NCBI RefSeq assembly: GCF_006064855.1
Contig: NZ_CP040753.1
Span: 1,984,001-2,048,000, forward strand
Source: Sulfitobacter sp. BSw21498
GTDB lineage: Bacteria; Pseudomonadota; Alphaproteobacteria; Rhodobacterales; Rhodobacteraceae
DNA length: 64,000 nucleotides
Direction: 5' to 3'
The notes beneath the pieces are model-generated. The model saw only the letters and a program-made list of their open reading frames with translations, searched no databases and was not told the origin of the DNA. Both the position numbers and the translations under genes were made by a program. Positions 54,826 to 63,994 of this stretch are shown here, one piece after another (the first letter of the stretch is position 1; every line of letters begins with the position of its first letter).

Positions 54826-56414
54826 GCCGCAGCCCCCGCCATCCGGTCGAACATGTCCTGCACCGCGACCTGTGCCAGCTCGGCGCAGTTCGGCAGGCCT
54901 TGGGAGAACGGATGCTGCGTCAGGATTTGCGGCATCGCGAGGCAATAGATTGCGCCGCGATCCTGCGCTGGCACATCCAGCCGGAACGGGATTTTCAGAT
55001 TGTCCTTGGCCGACAACCCCTTGGTCAACGTCGGGAAAGGCAGCTTGCCCAAAGGTGCCGCCGCCTGCCCGCGTGCGTCGATCATCGCGTCAAAGCGTAG
55101 CTCGCCGTCCAGCGTTTGCGCGCAGACGCCGCCGTCATGGGTGTTGCGGAACGAAGATTCCTCACCCGTTGGCACGATCCGCAGCACACCCGCATCATAC
55201 AGCGCCAACACCCGCTTGACCGAAATATGCGGGATCGCGGCATAGCAATCACCGAAGACCGGCATCAGCTTGTCATAGAACCGTGCGCGGTCGTCCTGCG
55301 TCAGATGTTCAAGGATCAGGTCAAAGTTCTCGTGCCCGCGCAGCAAGACATATCGGTGCGGCTGGGTCTCCTTGTTGCGCATCGTAGCCACCGCGCTGTT
55401 CAACGTATCGCGCAACGCCCGAAGCCCCCCCATCGTCACACGGTGATCGAAATAGGCTTCGGCAAAGCCATCAATCGTCTGCCCCTGCGGGCCAAGTGTT
55501 TCGATATACTCGGGGGCATCGGCGTTCAGCTCTGCCATCAGCAGATCAAACACCCGTTGCAGCAGCCCGTCTGACCCTTTGGCAATCTCTGCCGCTAACG
55601 CCTCTGCATTGATATGGCGCAGCGGCGCGTAGGGATAGGGGTAGAAGAAGTCCGGCTCTGGCATGATGCCTTTATGCGATACCATCGTGATCAGCGGCAC
55701 GTTGCTATCGGTTTTGGGGAACCAGCGCACATCGTCGCCTTTATGAATGAAGGTCCCGTGGGTTTGGCCCAGCGTCACAATCACATCAATCGCCGACAAG
55801 GACGACCCGAGGATGCCAATCTCTCCGGCGGGCAGTGCGGTGATGTTGGTATAGGGCCAAGGCGACACAAGATCAGCCTCGCCAATATGCGGAGACGCGG
55901 GCCAGTCATGGCCTGTCGCGATGACCACCTCGTCAAACTCCGCTGTCTGACTGTCGCCGGCGGCTGTGAAGTGCAGACGCGCGCCCGTTGCCAGCGGTTC
56001 GATATCTGTCACCTCGTGACGTGGATAAAGCCGTATGTCATGCCCCGCCGTGCGTCCCGCCTCGCACAGATCAAGAAACGCATCACTAAAGAACGCACCC
56101 AGCAACACCCGTGGGTAAAAGTCGCGCGCGTCAATCTCGTCCCGCGTCAGCCCCAAGCCGCGCAGGGCGTCGTCGTCCTGTTCATGCAACCATGTGACCA
56201 GACCGCGGGTGATCGGGGGGATCTCGCGGCTGAAGGCGTTACAATACATGTAATCCGCGTTCATGCCCGACCGATACGGCATCCCGCAGCCCATCTCTTG
56301 TTCTTTGTCGTAGATCGACAGGCACAGCGGCGTTTCGCTCTTGATCAATTCCTTGACCGTATAGATCGCCATCGGCCCCGCCCCGATGATCGCAATGTTC
56401 TTGGCGCTTTTCAT
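54822..56414 (-). CDS. FAD/NAD(P)-binding protein (NAD_binding_9-type)
   Basis: 530-residue flavoprotein-like enzyme, ATG 56414 with GAGATGG upstream. The FAD loop NIAIIGAGPMAIYTVKELIKSETP (about 4-27) and VVIATGHDWPASP and EIGILGSSLSAIDVIVTLGQ (second nucleotide motif) are clear. The C-terminal half (about 280-530) has no catalytic motif that I recognise. Related proteins have been annotated only by domain. It is divergent from a class III aminotransferase gene, so joint action on an amine is conceivable but unproven. Confidence 0.75.
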   Translation of the reverse strand: MKSAKNIAIIGAGPMAIYTVKELIKSETPLCLSIYDKEQEMGCGMPYRSGMNADYMYCNAFSREIPPITRGLVTWLHEQDDDALRGLGLTRDEIDARDFYPRVLLGAFFSDAFLDLCEAGRTAGHDIRLYPRHEVTDIEPLATGARLHFTAAGDSQTAEFDEVVIATGHDWPASPHIGEADLVSPWPYTNITALPAGEIGILGSSLSAIDVIVTLGQTHGTFIHKGDDVRWFPKTDSNVPLITMVSHKGIMPEPDFFYPYPYAPLRHINAEALAAEIAKGSDGLLQRVFDLLMAELNADAPEYIETLGPQGQTIDGFAEAYFDHRVTMGGLRALRDTLNSAVATMRNKETQPHRYVLLRGHENFDLILEHLTQDDRARFYDKLMPVFGDCYAAIPHISVKRVLALYDAGVLRIVPTGEESSFRNTHDGGVCAQTLDGELRFDAMIDARGQAAAPLGKLPFPTLTKGLSAKDNLKIPFRLDVPAQDRGAIYCLAMPQILTQHPFSQGLPNCAELAQVAVQDMFDRMAGAAA

Positions 56415-56615
56415 TGGTTTTCCATCTCTCAAAAGGCAGCCCTCGCGATATGTCTGGCTGACTGACTATTTAAACCGTCACGGCAGAAAGCAATGTGGTA
56501 CAAGCAAAAGACCTGCTGTCGCGGGGCTGGCCGTGCCCTCGTCCCAAGAAAATCTTGAGCATGGTGACAATGCGGCCTAAGCAATTTGCAGTTCTCTCCA
56601 ACCATTGGTCCCCCC

Positions 56616-57947
56616 ATGAGCAACCTGTTCCACCGTGATCTGAACGCCGATCTGCCCCGTATCGTTTCCGCCCAAGGCAATTATCTGATCGATGACACCG
56701 GCAAGCGGTATCTGGACGCCTGTGGCGGGGCTGCGGTGTCCTGCCTTGGCCATGATCACCCCACCGTTCGGGCCGCCATCAAGGCGCAGGTCGACACGCT
56801 TGCCTTTGCCCATACAGGGGCCTTTACCAACCAACCTGCCGAAGACCTCGCCAAATTTCTGATCGACCGCGCCCCCGAGGGCACCGGTCAGGGCCGCGTG
56901 ATGTTTCTGGGCAGCGGGTCCGAAGCGATGGAGGCCGCGCTTAAGCTTGCCCGCCAGTACCACGTGGAACGCGGCGACACCGCGCGCAGCAAGGTTATCG
57001 CGCGCAAGCCCAGCTATCACGGGAACACGCTGGCCGCGCTGGCCACAGGGGGGCACGCCGGACGCCGCGCCCCGTTCGCGCCCCTATTGATCGACGTCAG
57101 CCATATCGATGCGGCCTATGACTACCGCATGCGGAACGAGGGCGAATCCGAGGGCGATTTCGCCCTGCGCATGGCCAACCTGCTGGACGCCGAGATCCGC
57201 GCCCTAGGGCCTGAAACCGTGATGGCCTTTGTGGCAGAGCCTATCGTCGGGGCGTCGCTTGGCTCACAGCCCGCCCCTGCCGGATATTTCAAACGCATCC
57301 GCGAGATATGCGACGCGCATGGTGTGCTTTACATCGCGGACGAAGTGATGTGCGGCATGGGGCGCACCGGCACATTGTTCGCACTAGAGCAAGAAGGCAT
57401 TGCCGCCGACATCACCACCACCGCCAAGGGATTGGGGGCAGGTTATCAGCCCATCGCCGCCGTCATGGCCGCGCAAAAGGTAACGTCCGTCATCGAACAG
57501 GGCAGCGGTAAGCTGTGGAACGGGCACACCTATATGTCGCACGCCATCGCCACCGCCGGCGCGTTGGCTGTGCAGAGGGTCATTGAAAATGATGATCTGC
57601 TCGCCCGTGTCCGCGAGCTGGGGGCGCAACTGCACGCCGCGCTCACCGGCCGTTTCAAAGATAACCCTCACGTGGGCGACATCCGAGGTCGCGGCCTGTT
57701 CTGGAGCATCGAACTCGTCGCCAACCGCGCCGACAAAGCCCCCTTCCGCGCCGCTGACGCCATCGCCCCCCGCATTGGTGCCGCCGCACAAGCACGTGGC
57801 ATGATGGTCTACCCCTCGCAAGGCTGCGCCGATGGCACAAACGGGGACCACGTGCTCCTCGCGCCCGCCTATACCTCATCCCCGCAAGAGATAGATATCA
57901 TCGTCCAAACCCTCGCAGACGCTGTCGCAGACGTTATTACGCCGTAG
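56616..57947 (+). CDS. Class III pyridoxal-phosphate aminotransferase
   Basis: 443 residues. ATG 56616 is chosen (MSNLFHRDLNADLP); the longer frame has no ribosome site. Seen: FLGSGSEAMEAALKLARQYH, ARKPSYHGNTLAALATGGH, ADEVMCGMGRTG and the PLP Lys (Lys271) in TTTAKGLGAGYQPIAAVMA. The family includes omega-amino acid and other aminotransferases; the amino donor cannot be read from sequence. It is followed by a convergent LysR gene and preceded by a divergent FAD protein. Confidence 0.9.
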   Translation: MSNLFHRDLNADLPRIVSAQGNYLIDDTGKRYLDACGGAAVSCLGHDHPTVRAAIKAQVDTLAFAHTGAFTNQPAEDLAKFLIDRAPEGTGQGRVMFLGSGSEAMEAALKLARQYHVERGDTARSKVIARKPSYHGNTLAALATGGHAGRRAPFAPLLIDVSHIDAAYDYRMRNEGESEGDFALRMANLLDAEIRALGPETVMAFVAEPIVGASLGSQPAPAGYFKRIREICDAHGVLYIADEVMCGMGRTGTLFALEQEGIAADITTTAKGLGAGYQPIAAVMAAQKVTSVIEQGSGKLWNGHTYMSHAIATAGALAVQRVIENDDLLARVRELGAQLHAALTGRFKDNPHVGDIRGRGLFWSIELVANRADKAPFRAADAIAPRIGAAAQARGMMVYPSQGCADGTNGDHVLLAPAYTSSPQEIDIIVQTLADAVADVITP

Positions 57948-58035
57948 CCCCCGAGCCGTGGCGGCACCCGCATTACTCCAACGGTCGAGCCCGCCTTACC
58001 GGTCAAAGCGAAAGGGCGATATCGATGGCTACCGT

Positions 58036-58944
58036 CTATTGAAACGCGTCCTCACTGAACCAGCGCACAAAGGCGTCCACAGAGACAGAGGGTCGGCCCC
58101 GTTCAGGCACGAGAGCATAGTGGCGTTCTTCCGGTCTAAGGCGGGGCAGCTCCAGTTCAACCAAACGGCCATCCGCAAGGGGGCGGTCCAGAAGGCCGGT
58201 CCAGCCAAGAAGAACGCCCTGTCCTGCCATGGCCGCATAGGCCGCGTCCGAATAGCTGGTAAAGTTCAACCCTGCTTTGACAGACGGCTTGGTCACCCCG
58301 ATCCGCGACAACCATTGCGACCAGTTGAGCCAGCTTGGCTCCGGCGCGTCGCTTTCGATCAGCGCCACATCCCTCTGGTGCATCAGCTCGTCAATCGAGA
58401 CACCCGCAATCCGTGCCGCGATCTCGGGGGCGCACACTGGCACGACCGTTTCTCGCAGCGATCCGACGATCGACATGCCGTCAAACGGGGGCCTACCATA
58501 CCGGATGGCCATGTCGATCGTCCGATCAAGCGGGGCGCGCCAATCATCCTCTGAAATGACCCGTACACCGATCTGCGGCGCGGTTGCACGGAAGGAGGAC
58601 AAGATCGGCAAAAGGCGGAAATGCGCAAACGCGACGGACACGCTGACGGTCAAATCGATGTGGGTTGTGCGCAGTTCGGCAATGGCATCGGCGATCCCGT
58701 CGAACCCGCCTTTCACCGCATCATGAAGCGATTTGCCACCGACGGTCAGGCGGACGCGACGATTCGCGCGCTCGAACAGCGCGAGGCCAAGATCCGTCTC
58801 GAGCGCGGCGATCTGGCGGCTGACGGCGGCCTGGCTCACGCCAAGCTCTGCCGCCGCCTGCGTAAAGCTTTCACGTCGACCTGCCGCTTCGAATGCCACA
58901 AGCGCGGTTAGGGAAGGCACACTGCGTCGGATGGGATGGGGCAT
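58036..58944 (-). CDS. LysR-family transcriptional regulator (GcvA-like)
   Basis: 302 residues. HTH at about 20-45 (ESFTQAAAELGVSQAAVSRQIAALETDLGLALFERANRRVRLT). The effector domain includes VRVISEDDWRAPLDRTIDMAIRYG, close to GcvA-type regulators. It is divergent from the Rieske operon with 145 bp between, which contains a 7-bp inverted repeat with T-N11-A character. This makes it the likely activator of that operon. Confidence 0.9.
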   Translation of the reverse strand: MPHPIRRSVPSLTALVAFEAAGRRESFTQAAAELGVSQAAVSRQIAALETDLGLALFERANRRVRLTVGGKSLHDAVKGGFDGIADAIAELRTTHIDLTVSVSVAFAHFRLLPILSSFRATAPQIGVRVISEDDWRAPLDRTIDMAIRYGRPPFDGMSIVGSLRETVVPVCAPEIAARIAGVSIDELMHQRDVALIESDAPEPSWLNWSQWLSRIGVTKPSVKAGLNFTSYSDAAYAAMAGQGVLLGWTGLLDRPLADGRLVELELPRLRPEERHYALVPERGRPSVSVDAFVRWFSEDAFQ

Positions 58945-58969
58945 TGCACTCTCCGGAAAACGACATGCG

Positions 58970-58992
58970 ATCCATAACTTGACCGTATGGAT
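58970..58992. promoter_or_regulatory. Candidate LysR binding site in the divergent promoter region
   Basis: ATCCATA (58970-58976), a 9-base spacer, then TATGGAT (58986-58992) form a perfect 7-bp inverted repeat that contains T-N11-A. It lies 26 bp from the regulator start and about 100 bp from the Rieske start. Confidence 0.6.
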
Positions 58993-59089
58993 TGGCGTTC
59001 ATTTGTGCGGTTGTCGGTTTCCCCTGTCAAGCGCAGCATAGCATACACGAAACCCCGCGACGCGGCGCGTCTGACGCCGAGGAGGCATA

Positions 59090-60358
59090 ATGCTGGATCA
59101 TGGTTCCCCCCGCACGCAAGACATCGCTGCCCTGCTCGCTTCACGCCGTGCGGGCCATAGCCTTCCCGCGGCTCTTTATACGTCGGCAGCGGTTTGGCAG
59201 GCGGATTGCGACGCGATATTCGGGCGGCACTGGATTGCCGTGGGCGTGACCTGTGATGTGCCCGAAGCGGGCGATGTCATGGCCGTCGATATCGGGCCTG
59301 TATCGATCGTGATCCTGCGCGATGACGACGACATGCTGCGCGCCTTTCACAACGTGTGCGCGCATCGCGGTGCGCGTCTGGTGCCACCGGGCCGGTCGGT
59401 GGTTGGCAAGCTCGTCTGCCCCTATCACCAATGGACCTACGATCTTGACGGGGCGCTGGCGCGGGCACCGCATATGGGCATCGATTTCGACCGGTCCCTC
59501 CATCACCTCAAGCCCGTCGCTCTGCGCGATATAGGGGGGCTTTTATATGCCTGTCTTTCGGATGATCCCCCCGAAGATATCGCGCAGTTGGCGGCGGTGG
59601 TTGAACCGCGTCTGGCAGCCTATGATCTTCGCAACGCCAAGGTCGCCTTTGAACAGGACCTCATCGAGGAAGGGAACTGGAAGCTGACGATGGAGAACAA
59701 CCGCGAGTGCTACCATTGCGCGTCGAACCATCCCCAGCTCAGCCTGTCCTTCCACGCCGCGGATTTCGGCTATGACCCGGAGGGGCTGACCGATACCGAA
59801 AAGGCCGAGGCGAATGCGCTTCTGGACGCCTATGCCAGCTATGAAAAATACTGGCGCGACGAGGATATGCCCTTCGAGGCGGTAGAGCATACCGTCGGCT
59901 GGCCCACCAACTTCCGTACGCAGCGCTTGATTATCGCAGGGCTTGGCGAAAGCCAGACACCGGACACCCGCGCCGCCGTGCAGATACCTTTGGGCCAGGC
60001 GCACAGACCGTGGATGGGCGATGTACATCTGTGGGGGATCAATTCCTGGAACCACGTGATGTCTGATCATGCCGTCGTCTTCACCGCCTTCCCGCTCGGG
60101 CCAGACAGGACATTGGTGCGCACAAAGTGGCTGGTCCATGCAGACGCAGTCGAGGGCGAGGACTACGACCTTGAAACGCTTACCGCGGTCTGGAAAACAA
60201 CGAATGCCGAAGACGCGCATCTGGTCGGGCTGGCCCATCGGGGTGCATGCTCGCCCGGGTATCGGCCCGGGCCCTATTCGCCCTACACCGAGCGTGCGCT
60301 GGACGAATTCGCGGGCTGGTACGTCGCCCGTATGCGGGCAAGCGGGTACGGAATATGA
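59090..60358 (+). CDS. gbcA: GbcA-type Rieske oxygenase, probable betaine N-demethylase
   Basis: Oxygenase subunit of 422 residues, similar in plan to glycine betaine monooxygenase GbcA and stachydrine demethylase Stc2. The Rieske cluster ligands are CAHRGARLV (about 87-95) and CPYHQWTYDLDG (about 107-118). The catalytic domain includes NNRECYHCASNHPQL (iron ligands), SWNHVMSDHAVVFTAFPLGP and KWLVHADAVEGEDYD, all GbcA features. It would oxidise an N-methyl group to formaldehyde. ATG 59090 follows GAGGAGG. It overlaps the reductase gene by 4 bases. The substrate (glycine betaine or another betaine) is inferred. Confidence 0.85.
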   Translation: MLDHGSPRTQDIAALLASRRAGHSLPAALYTSAAVWQADCDAIFGRHWIAVGVTCDVPEAGDVMAVDIGPVSIVILRDDDDMLRAFHNVCAHRGARLVPPGRSVVGKLVCPYHQWTYDLDGALARAPHMGIDFDRSLHHLKPVALRDIGGLLYACLSDDPPEDIAQLAAVVEPRLAAYDLRNAKVAFEQDLIEEGNWKLTMENNRECYHCASNHPQLSLSFHAADFGYDPEGLTDTEKAEANALLDAYASYEKYWRDEDMPFEAVEHTVGWPTNFRTQRLIIAGLGESQTPDTRAAVQIPLGQAHRPWMGDVHLWGINSWNHVMSDHAVVFTAFPLGPDRTLVRTKWLVHADAVEGEDYDLETLTAVWKTTNAEDAHLVGLAHRGACSPGYRPGPYSPYTERALDEFAGWYVARMRASGYGI

Positions 60359-61407
60359 CCGAGGTAGATCTCGCAGATTGGGGTGCACGGCGGCGGCGGC
60401 GGTTCGCCCCTGACCGCTGGGGCAAGCTGGTGTGCCGCGCGGTCTGGGACGAAACAGCGGACATGCGCAGTTTCTTTCTGACGCCGCAGGACGGCAGCCG
60501 GATCGAACACGCCTCCGGTCAGTTCATGACGTTTCGCATTGATACGCCAGAGGGTCGAATAGAGCGGTGCTATACCATCGCTTCGTCTGCCGCGCGCGAC
60601 GGCGGGATAGAGATCACGATCAAGCGACAGGCAGGACCGGGTGCGCGCAGGCTTCACGAGATGCTGGTGCCGGGCGCAGAGATAGAAGCCCTCGGCCCGT
60701 CTGGCCGCTTTGGTCCGGCCACTTGGCACGGGTCGGCCTATGCGCTGATGGCGGCTGGCAGTGGTATCACACCGATGCTGTCCATCCTGCGCACCGCCGC
60801 TGACCGGGGGTTGGACCTGGATGTCGTGCTGTTGCAGGTCGTGTCGACGCCGCAGGACCTTGTGGCGCTGGCCGAGCTTGACGGTCTCGCGCGCCGGCTG
60901 CCCCGGTTGGTGCATCTCCCCACGATCACCCGCGGCCCCGGCGGCATGCGTCCTGATGCCGATTTTCTGACCCGTGTCATGCCGGACCTCGCAACGCGCA
61001 CAGTGCTATGTTGCGGGCCCCAGCCTTTCATGGAGATGGTGCGCGCCGCTGCACAGGCCGCAGGCGTCCCCGATGACCGCTACGGCGAGGAAAGCTTTGA
61101 TTTCTCTGCCCCCCCACCCGAGGCTCTTGGCGGGGGTGATACGCCGCGCCGGACCGTGACCTTTGCGCGGACGGGCCACGCGTTCGAATGTGCTGAAACC
61201 ACCACGATCCTTGCTGCAGTCAAGCAGGCAGGGCTGCCACTGCCGTCTTCTTGCGCACGCGGCATGTGCGGCACCTGCAAAACGTTCAAACACGCGGGCG
61301 AGGTCGTCATGGCCCACGAAGGCGGCATCCGCCAGCGCGAGATCGACCGCGGTTTCATCCTTCCCTGTGTCAGCCGCCCGCTGACCGACATCATCCTCGA
61401 TTGCTAA
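60355..61407 (+). CDS. gbcB: GbcB-type Rieske oxygenase reductase (FAD, NAD and 2Fe-2S domains)
   Basis: Electron-transfer partner of the oxygenase, 350 residues. ATG 60355 overlaps the gbcA-like stop (ATGA). Seen: FAD domain RCYTIASSAARDGGIEITIKRQAG, NAD domain AAGSGITPMLSILRTAADRG and CCGPQPFMEMVRAAA, and a C-terminal plant-type 2Fe-2S with LPLPSSCARGMCGTCKTFKHAG and a final Cys near LPCVSRP. The layout is FNR plus ferredoxin, as in GbcB. It runs into the third gene after 14 bp. Confidence 0.88.
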   Translation: MTEVDLADWGARRRRRFAPDRWGKLVCRAVWDETADMRSFFLTPQDGSRIEHASGQFMTFRIDTPEGRIERCYTIASSAARDGGIEITIKRQAGPGARRLHEMLVPGAEIEALGPSGRFGPATWHGSAYALMAAGSGITPMLSILRTAADRGLDLDVVLLQVVSTPQDLVALAELDGLARRLPRLVHLPTITRGPGGMRPDADFLTRVMPDLATRTVLCCGPQPFMEMVRAAAQAAGVPDDRYGEESFDFSAPPPEALGGGDTPRRTVTFARTGHAFECAETTTILAAVKQAGLPLPSSCARGMCGTCKTFKHAGEVVMAHEGGIRQREIDRGFILPCVSRPLTDIILDC

Positions 61408-61421
61408 AGAAAGTCCCCGCC

Positions 61422-63476
61422 ATGAAAGACCACGTCACCACCGACCCGCTGCTTCAGCCTTATACGCTCAAGCATCTGACGCTGAAAAACCGGGTGATGA
61501 CCACAAGCCACGAACCGGCCTACCCCGAGGACGGCATGCCAAAGGCCCGATATCGCCTCTATCACGAGGAACGGGCGAAGGGCGGGGTGGCGCTGGCAAT
61601 GACCGCTGGCTCCGCTGCCGTCAGTCGCGACAGCCCGCCGGTTTTCAACAATATCCTCGCCTATCGCGACGAGGTCGTGCCTTGGATCCGCGAACTGACC
61701 GATGCCCTGCACGAACACGGCTGCGCGGCGATGATCCAGCTGACGCATCTGGGACGCCGCACCAACTGGAACAAAGGGGATTGGCTGCCCTCGATTTCGG
61801 CAGGCCCGGACCGTGAACCCGCACACCGCGCTTTTCCCAAGATGATGGAGGATTGGGATATCGAGCGCGTGATCGAAGACTATGCAACCGCCGCCGAACG
61901 GATGCAGGCCGGTGGCATGGACGGGATCGAAATTCAGGCCTACGGCCATCTGATGGACCAGTTCTGGTCTCCACTGTCGAACAAGCTTAGCGGTCCCTAC
62001 GGCGCGGATACGCTGGAAAACCGGCTTCGCTTTACGACCGATGTGCTGGACGCCGTGCGCAAACGTGTCGGGCCGGAATTTATTGTTGGCATCCGCTATA
62101 CCGCCGACGAGGTTCAGGCGGGCGGCATCACCGCCGAAGAAGGGATCGAAATTTCAAAACTGCTGCGTGATACAGGGCAGGTCGATTTTCTGAATGTCAT
62201 TCGGGGCCGTATCCATACCGATCCGGCGATGACGGATGTCATCCCGATCCAGGGCATGCCCTCGGCGCCGCATCTGGATTTCGCCGGAGAGGTCCGGCGC
62301 GCGACGGGCATGCCGACCTTCCACGCCGCCAAGATCCAGGATGTCGCGACCGCGCGTCACGCCATCGCCTCGGGCTTGCTGGACATGGTGGGCATGACCC
62401 GCGCGCATATGGCTGACCCCCATATTGTGCGCAAGATCAAGGAGGGCCGTGAACATGATATCCGCCCTTGCGTCGGGGCGAATTACTGCCTTGACCGTAT
62501 CTATCAGGGGGGCGAAGCCCTGTGCATCCACAACCCCGCGACAGGCCGGGAGCTTTCCCTGCCCCACATCATCAAACCCGCTGCCGACCGTCGCAAGATC
62601 GTTATCGTCGGTGCGGGCCCCGCGGGGTTGGAAGCCGCACGCGTCGCCAGCGCGCGCGGGCATGAGGTCGTTGTGCTCGAGGCCGCCAACCGTGCCGGCG
62701 GGCAGCTCCTTTTGACAGCGCGCACAAAGCGACGGGCCGAGATGATGCAGATCGTCGACTGGCGCGTTGCACAATGCGAAGCTGGCGGCGTTGACCTGCG
62801 CTATAATCTATATGCCGAGGCAGCGGACGTGCTGGCCGAAAGCCCTGACGTCGTGATCATTGCCACCGGCGGCATGGCCAACACCACCCTCTATGAAGGG
62901 GACACGCCAGATCACGTCGTATCGGCCTGGGATATATTATCGGGTGATGTAAAACCGGCTGGATCCCTGTTAATCTACGACGAAGCGGGCGACCACAGCG
63001 GGCTGCAAGCCGCCGAGATGGCCGTCGACGCGGGCTGCACCGTCGAAATCATGACCCCAGATCGCACCTTTGCACCCGAAGTCATGGCGATGAACCTTGT
63101 GCCCTACATGCGCAATCTGCAACGTGATGAGGTGACCTTCACCGTCACCAAACGGCTGCGCGGGGTTCTCAAAGACGGCAACCGGCTGCGCGCGATCATC
63201 GGGACCGATTATTCCGACAAGCTGGCGCAAGCGGACTACGACCAGATTGTCGTGAACTATGGCACAATGCCGCTTGATGCGCTTTACCACGACCTGCGGC
63301 CGTCCTCGTCGAATGGCGGCGCGATCGATCAAGCGGCCTTTTTGGCCATCCAACCGCAGACAACGGTCCGCAATACGCAAGGCACGTTCCAGCTTTTCCG
63401 TATCGGGGACGCCGTCTCTGCCCGCAACACCCACGCGGCGATCTACGACGCGCTACGTTTGATGACCGCCGTTTAA
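61422..63476 (+). CDS. DgcA/StcD-type NADH:flavin oxidoreductase, probable tertiary amine demethylase
   Basis: 684-residue enzyme of the old-yellow-enzyme/2,4-dienoyl-CoA reductase group, likely to demethylate the product of the Rieske step (for example dimethylglycine or N-methylproline). ATG 61422; the longer frame overlaps the reductase gene. The FMN barrel (about 1-375) has LKNRVMTTSHEPAY and HLGRRTNWNKGD. The iron-sulfur stretch RPCVGANYC...GGEALC shows three Cys where four are usual. The C-terminal FAD part has KIVIVGAGPAGLEAARVASARG. Same operon as the two preceding genes. Confidence 0.82.
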   Translation: MKDHVTTDPLLQPYTLKHLTLKNRVMTTSHEPAYPEDGMPKARYRLYHEERAKGGVALAMTAGSAAVSRDSPPVFNNILAYRDEVVPWIRELTDALHEHGCAAMIQLTHLGRRTNWNKGDWLPSISAGPDREPAHRAFPKMMEDWDIERVIEDYATAAERMQAGGMDGIEIQAYGHLMDQFWSPLSNKLSGPYGADTLENRLRFTTDVLDAVRKRVGPEFIVGIRYTADEVQAGGITAEEGIEISKLLRDTGQVDFLNVIRGRIHTDPAMTDVIPIQGMPSAPHLDFAGEVRRATGMPTFHAAKIQDVATARHAIASGLLDMVGMTRAHMADPHIVRKIKEGREHDIRPCVGANYCLDRIYQGGEALCIHNPATGRELSLPHIIKPAADRRKIVIVGAGPAGLEAARVASARGHEVVVLEAANRAGGQLLLTARTKRRAEMMQIVDWRVAQCEAGGVDLRYNLYAEAADVLAESPDVVIIATGGMANTTLYEGDTPDHVVSAWDILSGDVKPAGSLLIYDEAGDHSGLQAAEMAVDAGCTVEIMTPDRTFAPEVMAMNLVPYMRNLQRDEVTFTVTKRLRGVLKDGNRLRAIIGTDYSDKLAQADYDQIVVNYGTMPLDALYHDLRPSSSNGGAIDQAAFLAIQPQTTVRNTQGTFQLFRIGDAVSARNTHAAIYDALRLMTAV

Positions 63477-63640
63477 CTCCTAGGGCCGATTGGGGACATT
63501 CATTCAGAACGCGGCCTTGGCAAGGAAGGGTCTGGCCGGACATGCGCAATGTTTGCACAGCAGATCAATGCGACGTAGGACTGAGACAGGCGGCGCCCAT
63601 AGACAGCTGCCTCAGAAATCACGCCCCGTGAAAGGCCCTG

Positions 63641-63994
63641 ATGATGTTACCACAACGTATAAGGGATCACCTTTGTAAGATGGCCCAGGACGCGCTTCCC
63701 GTCACGTATCAGGCACTGGCAAAGACCCTTGGGCTTTCGCCGCCAAATACCATCCACCAGCTTACTGTGGCCCTCGAATGCCTGATAGCAGAAGATGTTG
63801 CCGCCGGTCACCCATTGATCTCAGCACTTGTGATCAGCAAGGCAAGAGGCGGCATACCGGCCCCCGGCTTTTTCGAATGCGCCAAGCGCCATGGGCGTTT
63901 TGAAGGCGATCCGTTAGGCCCCGAAGCGTCCGACTTTTATGCGGCTGAATTCACTGAAGCTGTCAGATTTTGGTGCTCATTATCGGCGAATTGA
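63641..63994 (+). CDS. Small conserved hypothetical protein with winged-helix-like N-terminus
   Basis: 117 residues, complete in the window. GAAAGG lies upstream of ATG 63641; a second ATG follows. VTYQALAKTLGLSPPNTIHQLTVALECLIAEDVAAG looks like a helix-turn-helix, then PLISALVISKARGGIPAPGFFECAKRHGRF, a motif I associate with small uncharacterised alphaproteobacterial proteins. No membrane or signal segment. Function unknown; it stands 164 bp after the demethylase operon and may be unrelated to it. Confidence 0.65.
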   Translation: MMLPQRIRDHLCKMAQDALPVTYQALAKTLGLSPPNTIHQLTVALECLIAEDVAAGHPLISALVISKARGGIPAPGFFECAKRHGRFEGDPLGPEASDFYAAEFTEAVRFWCSLSAN

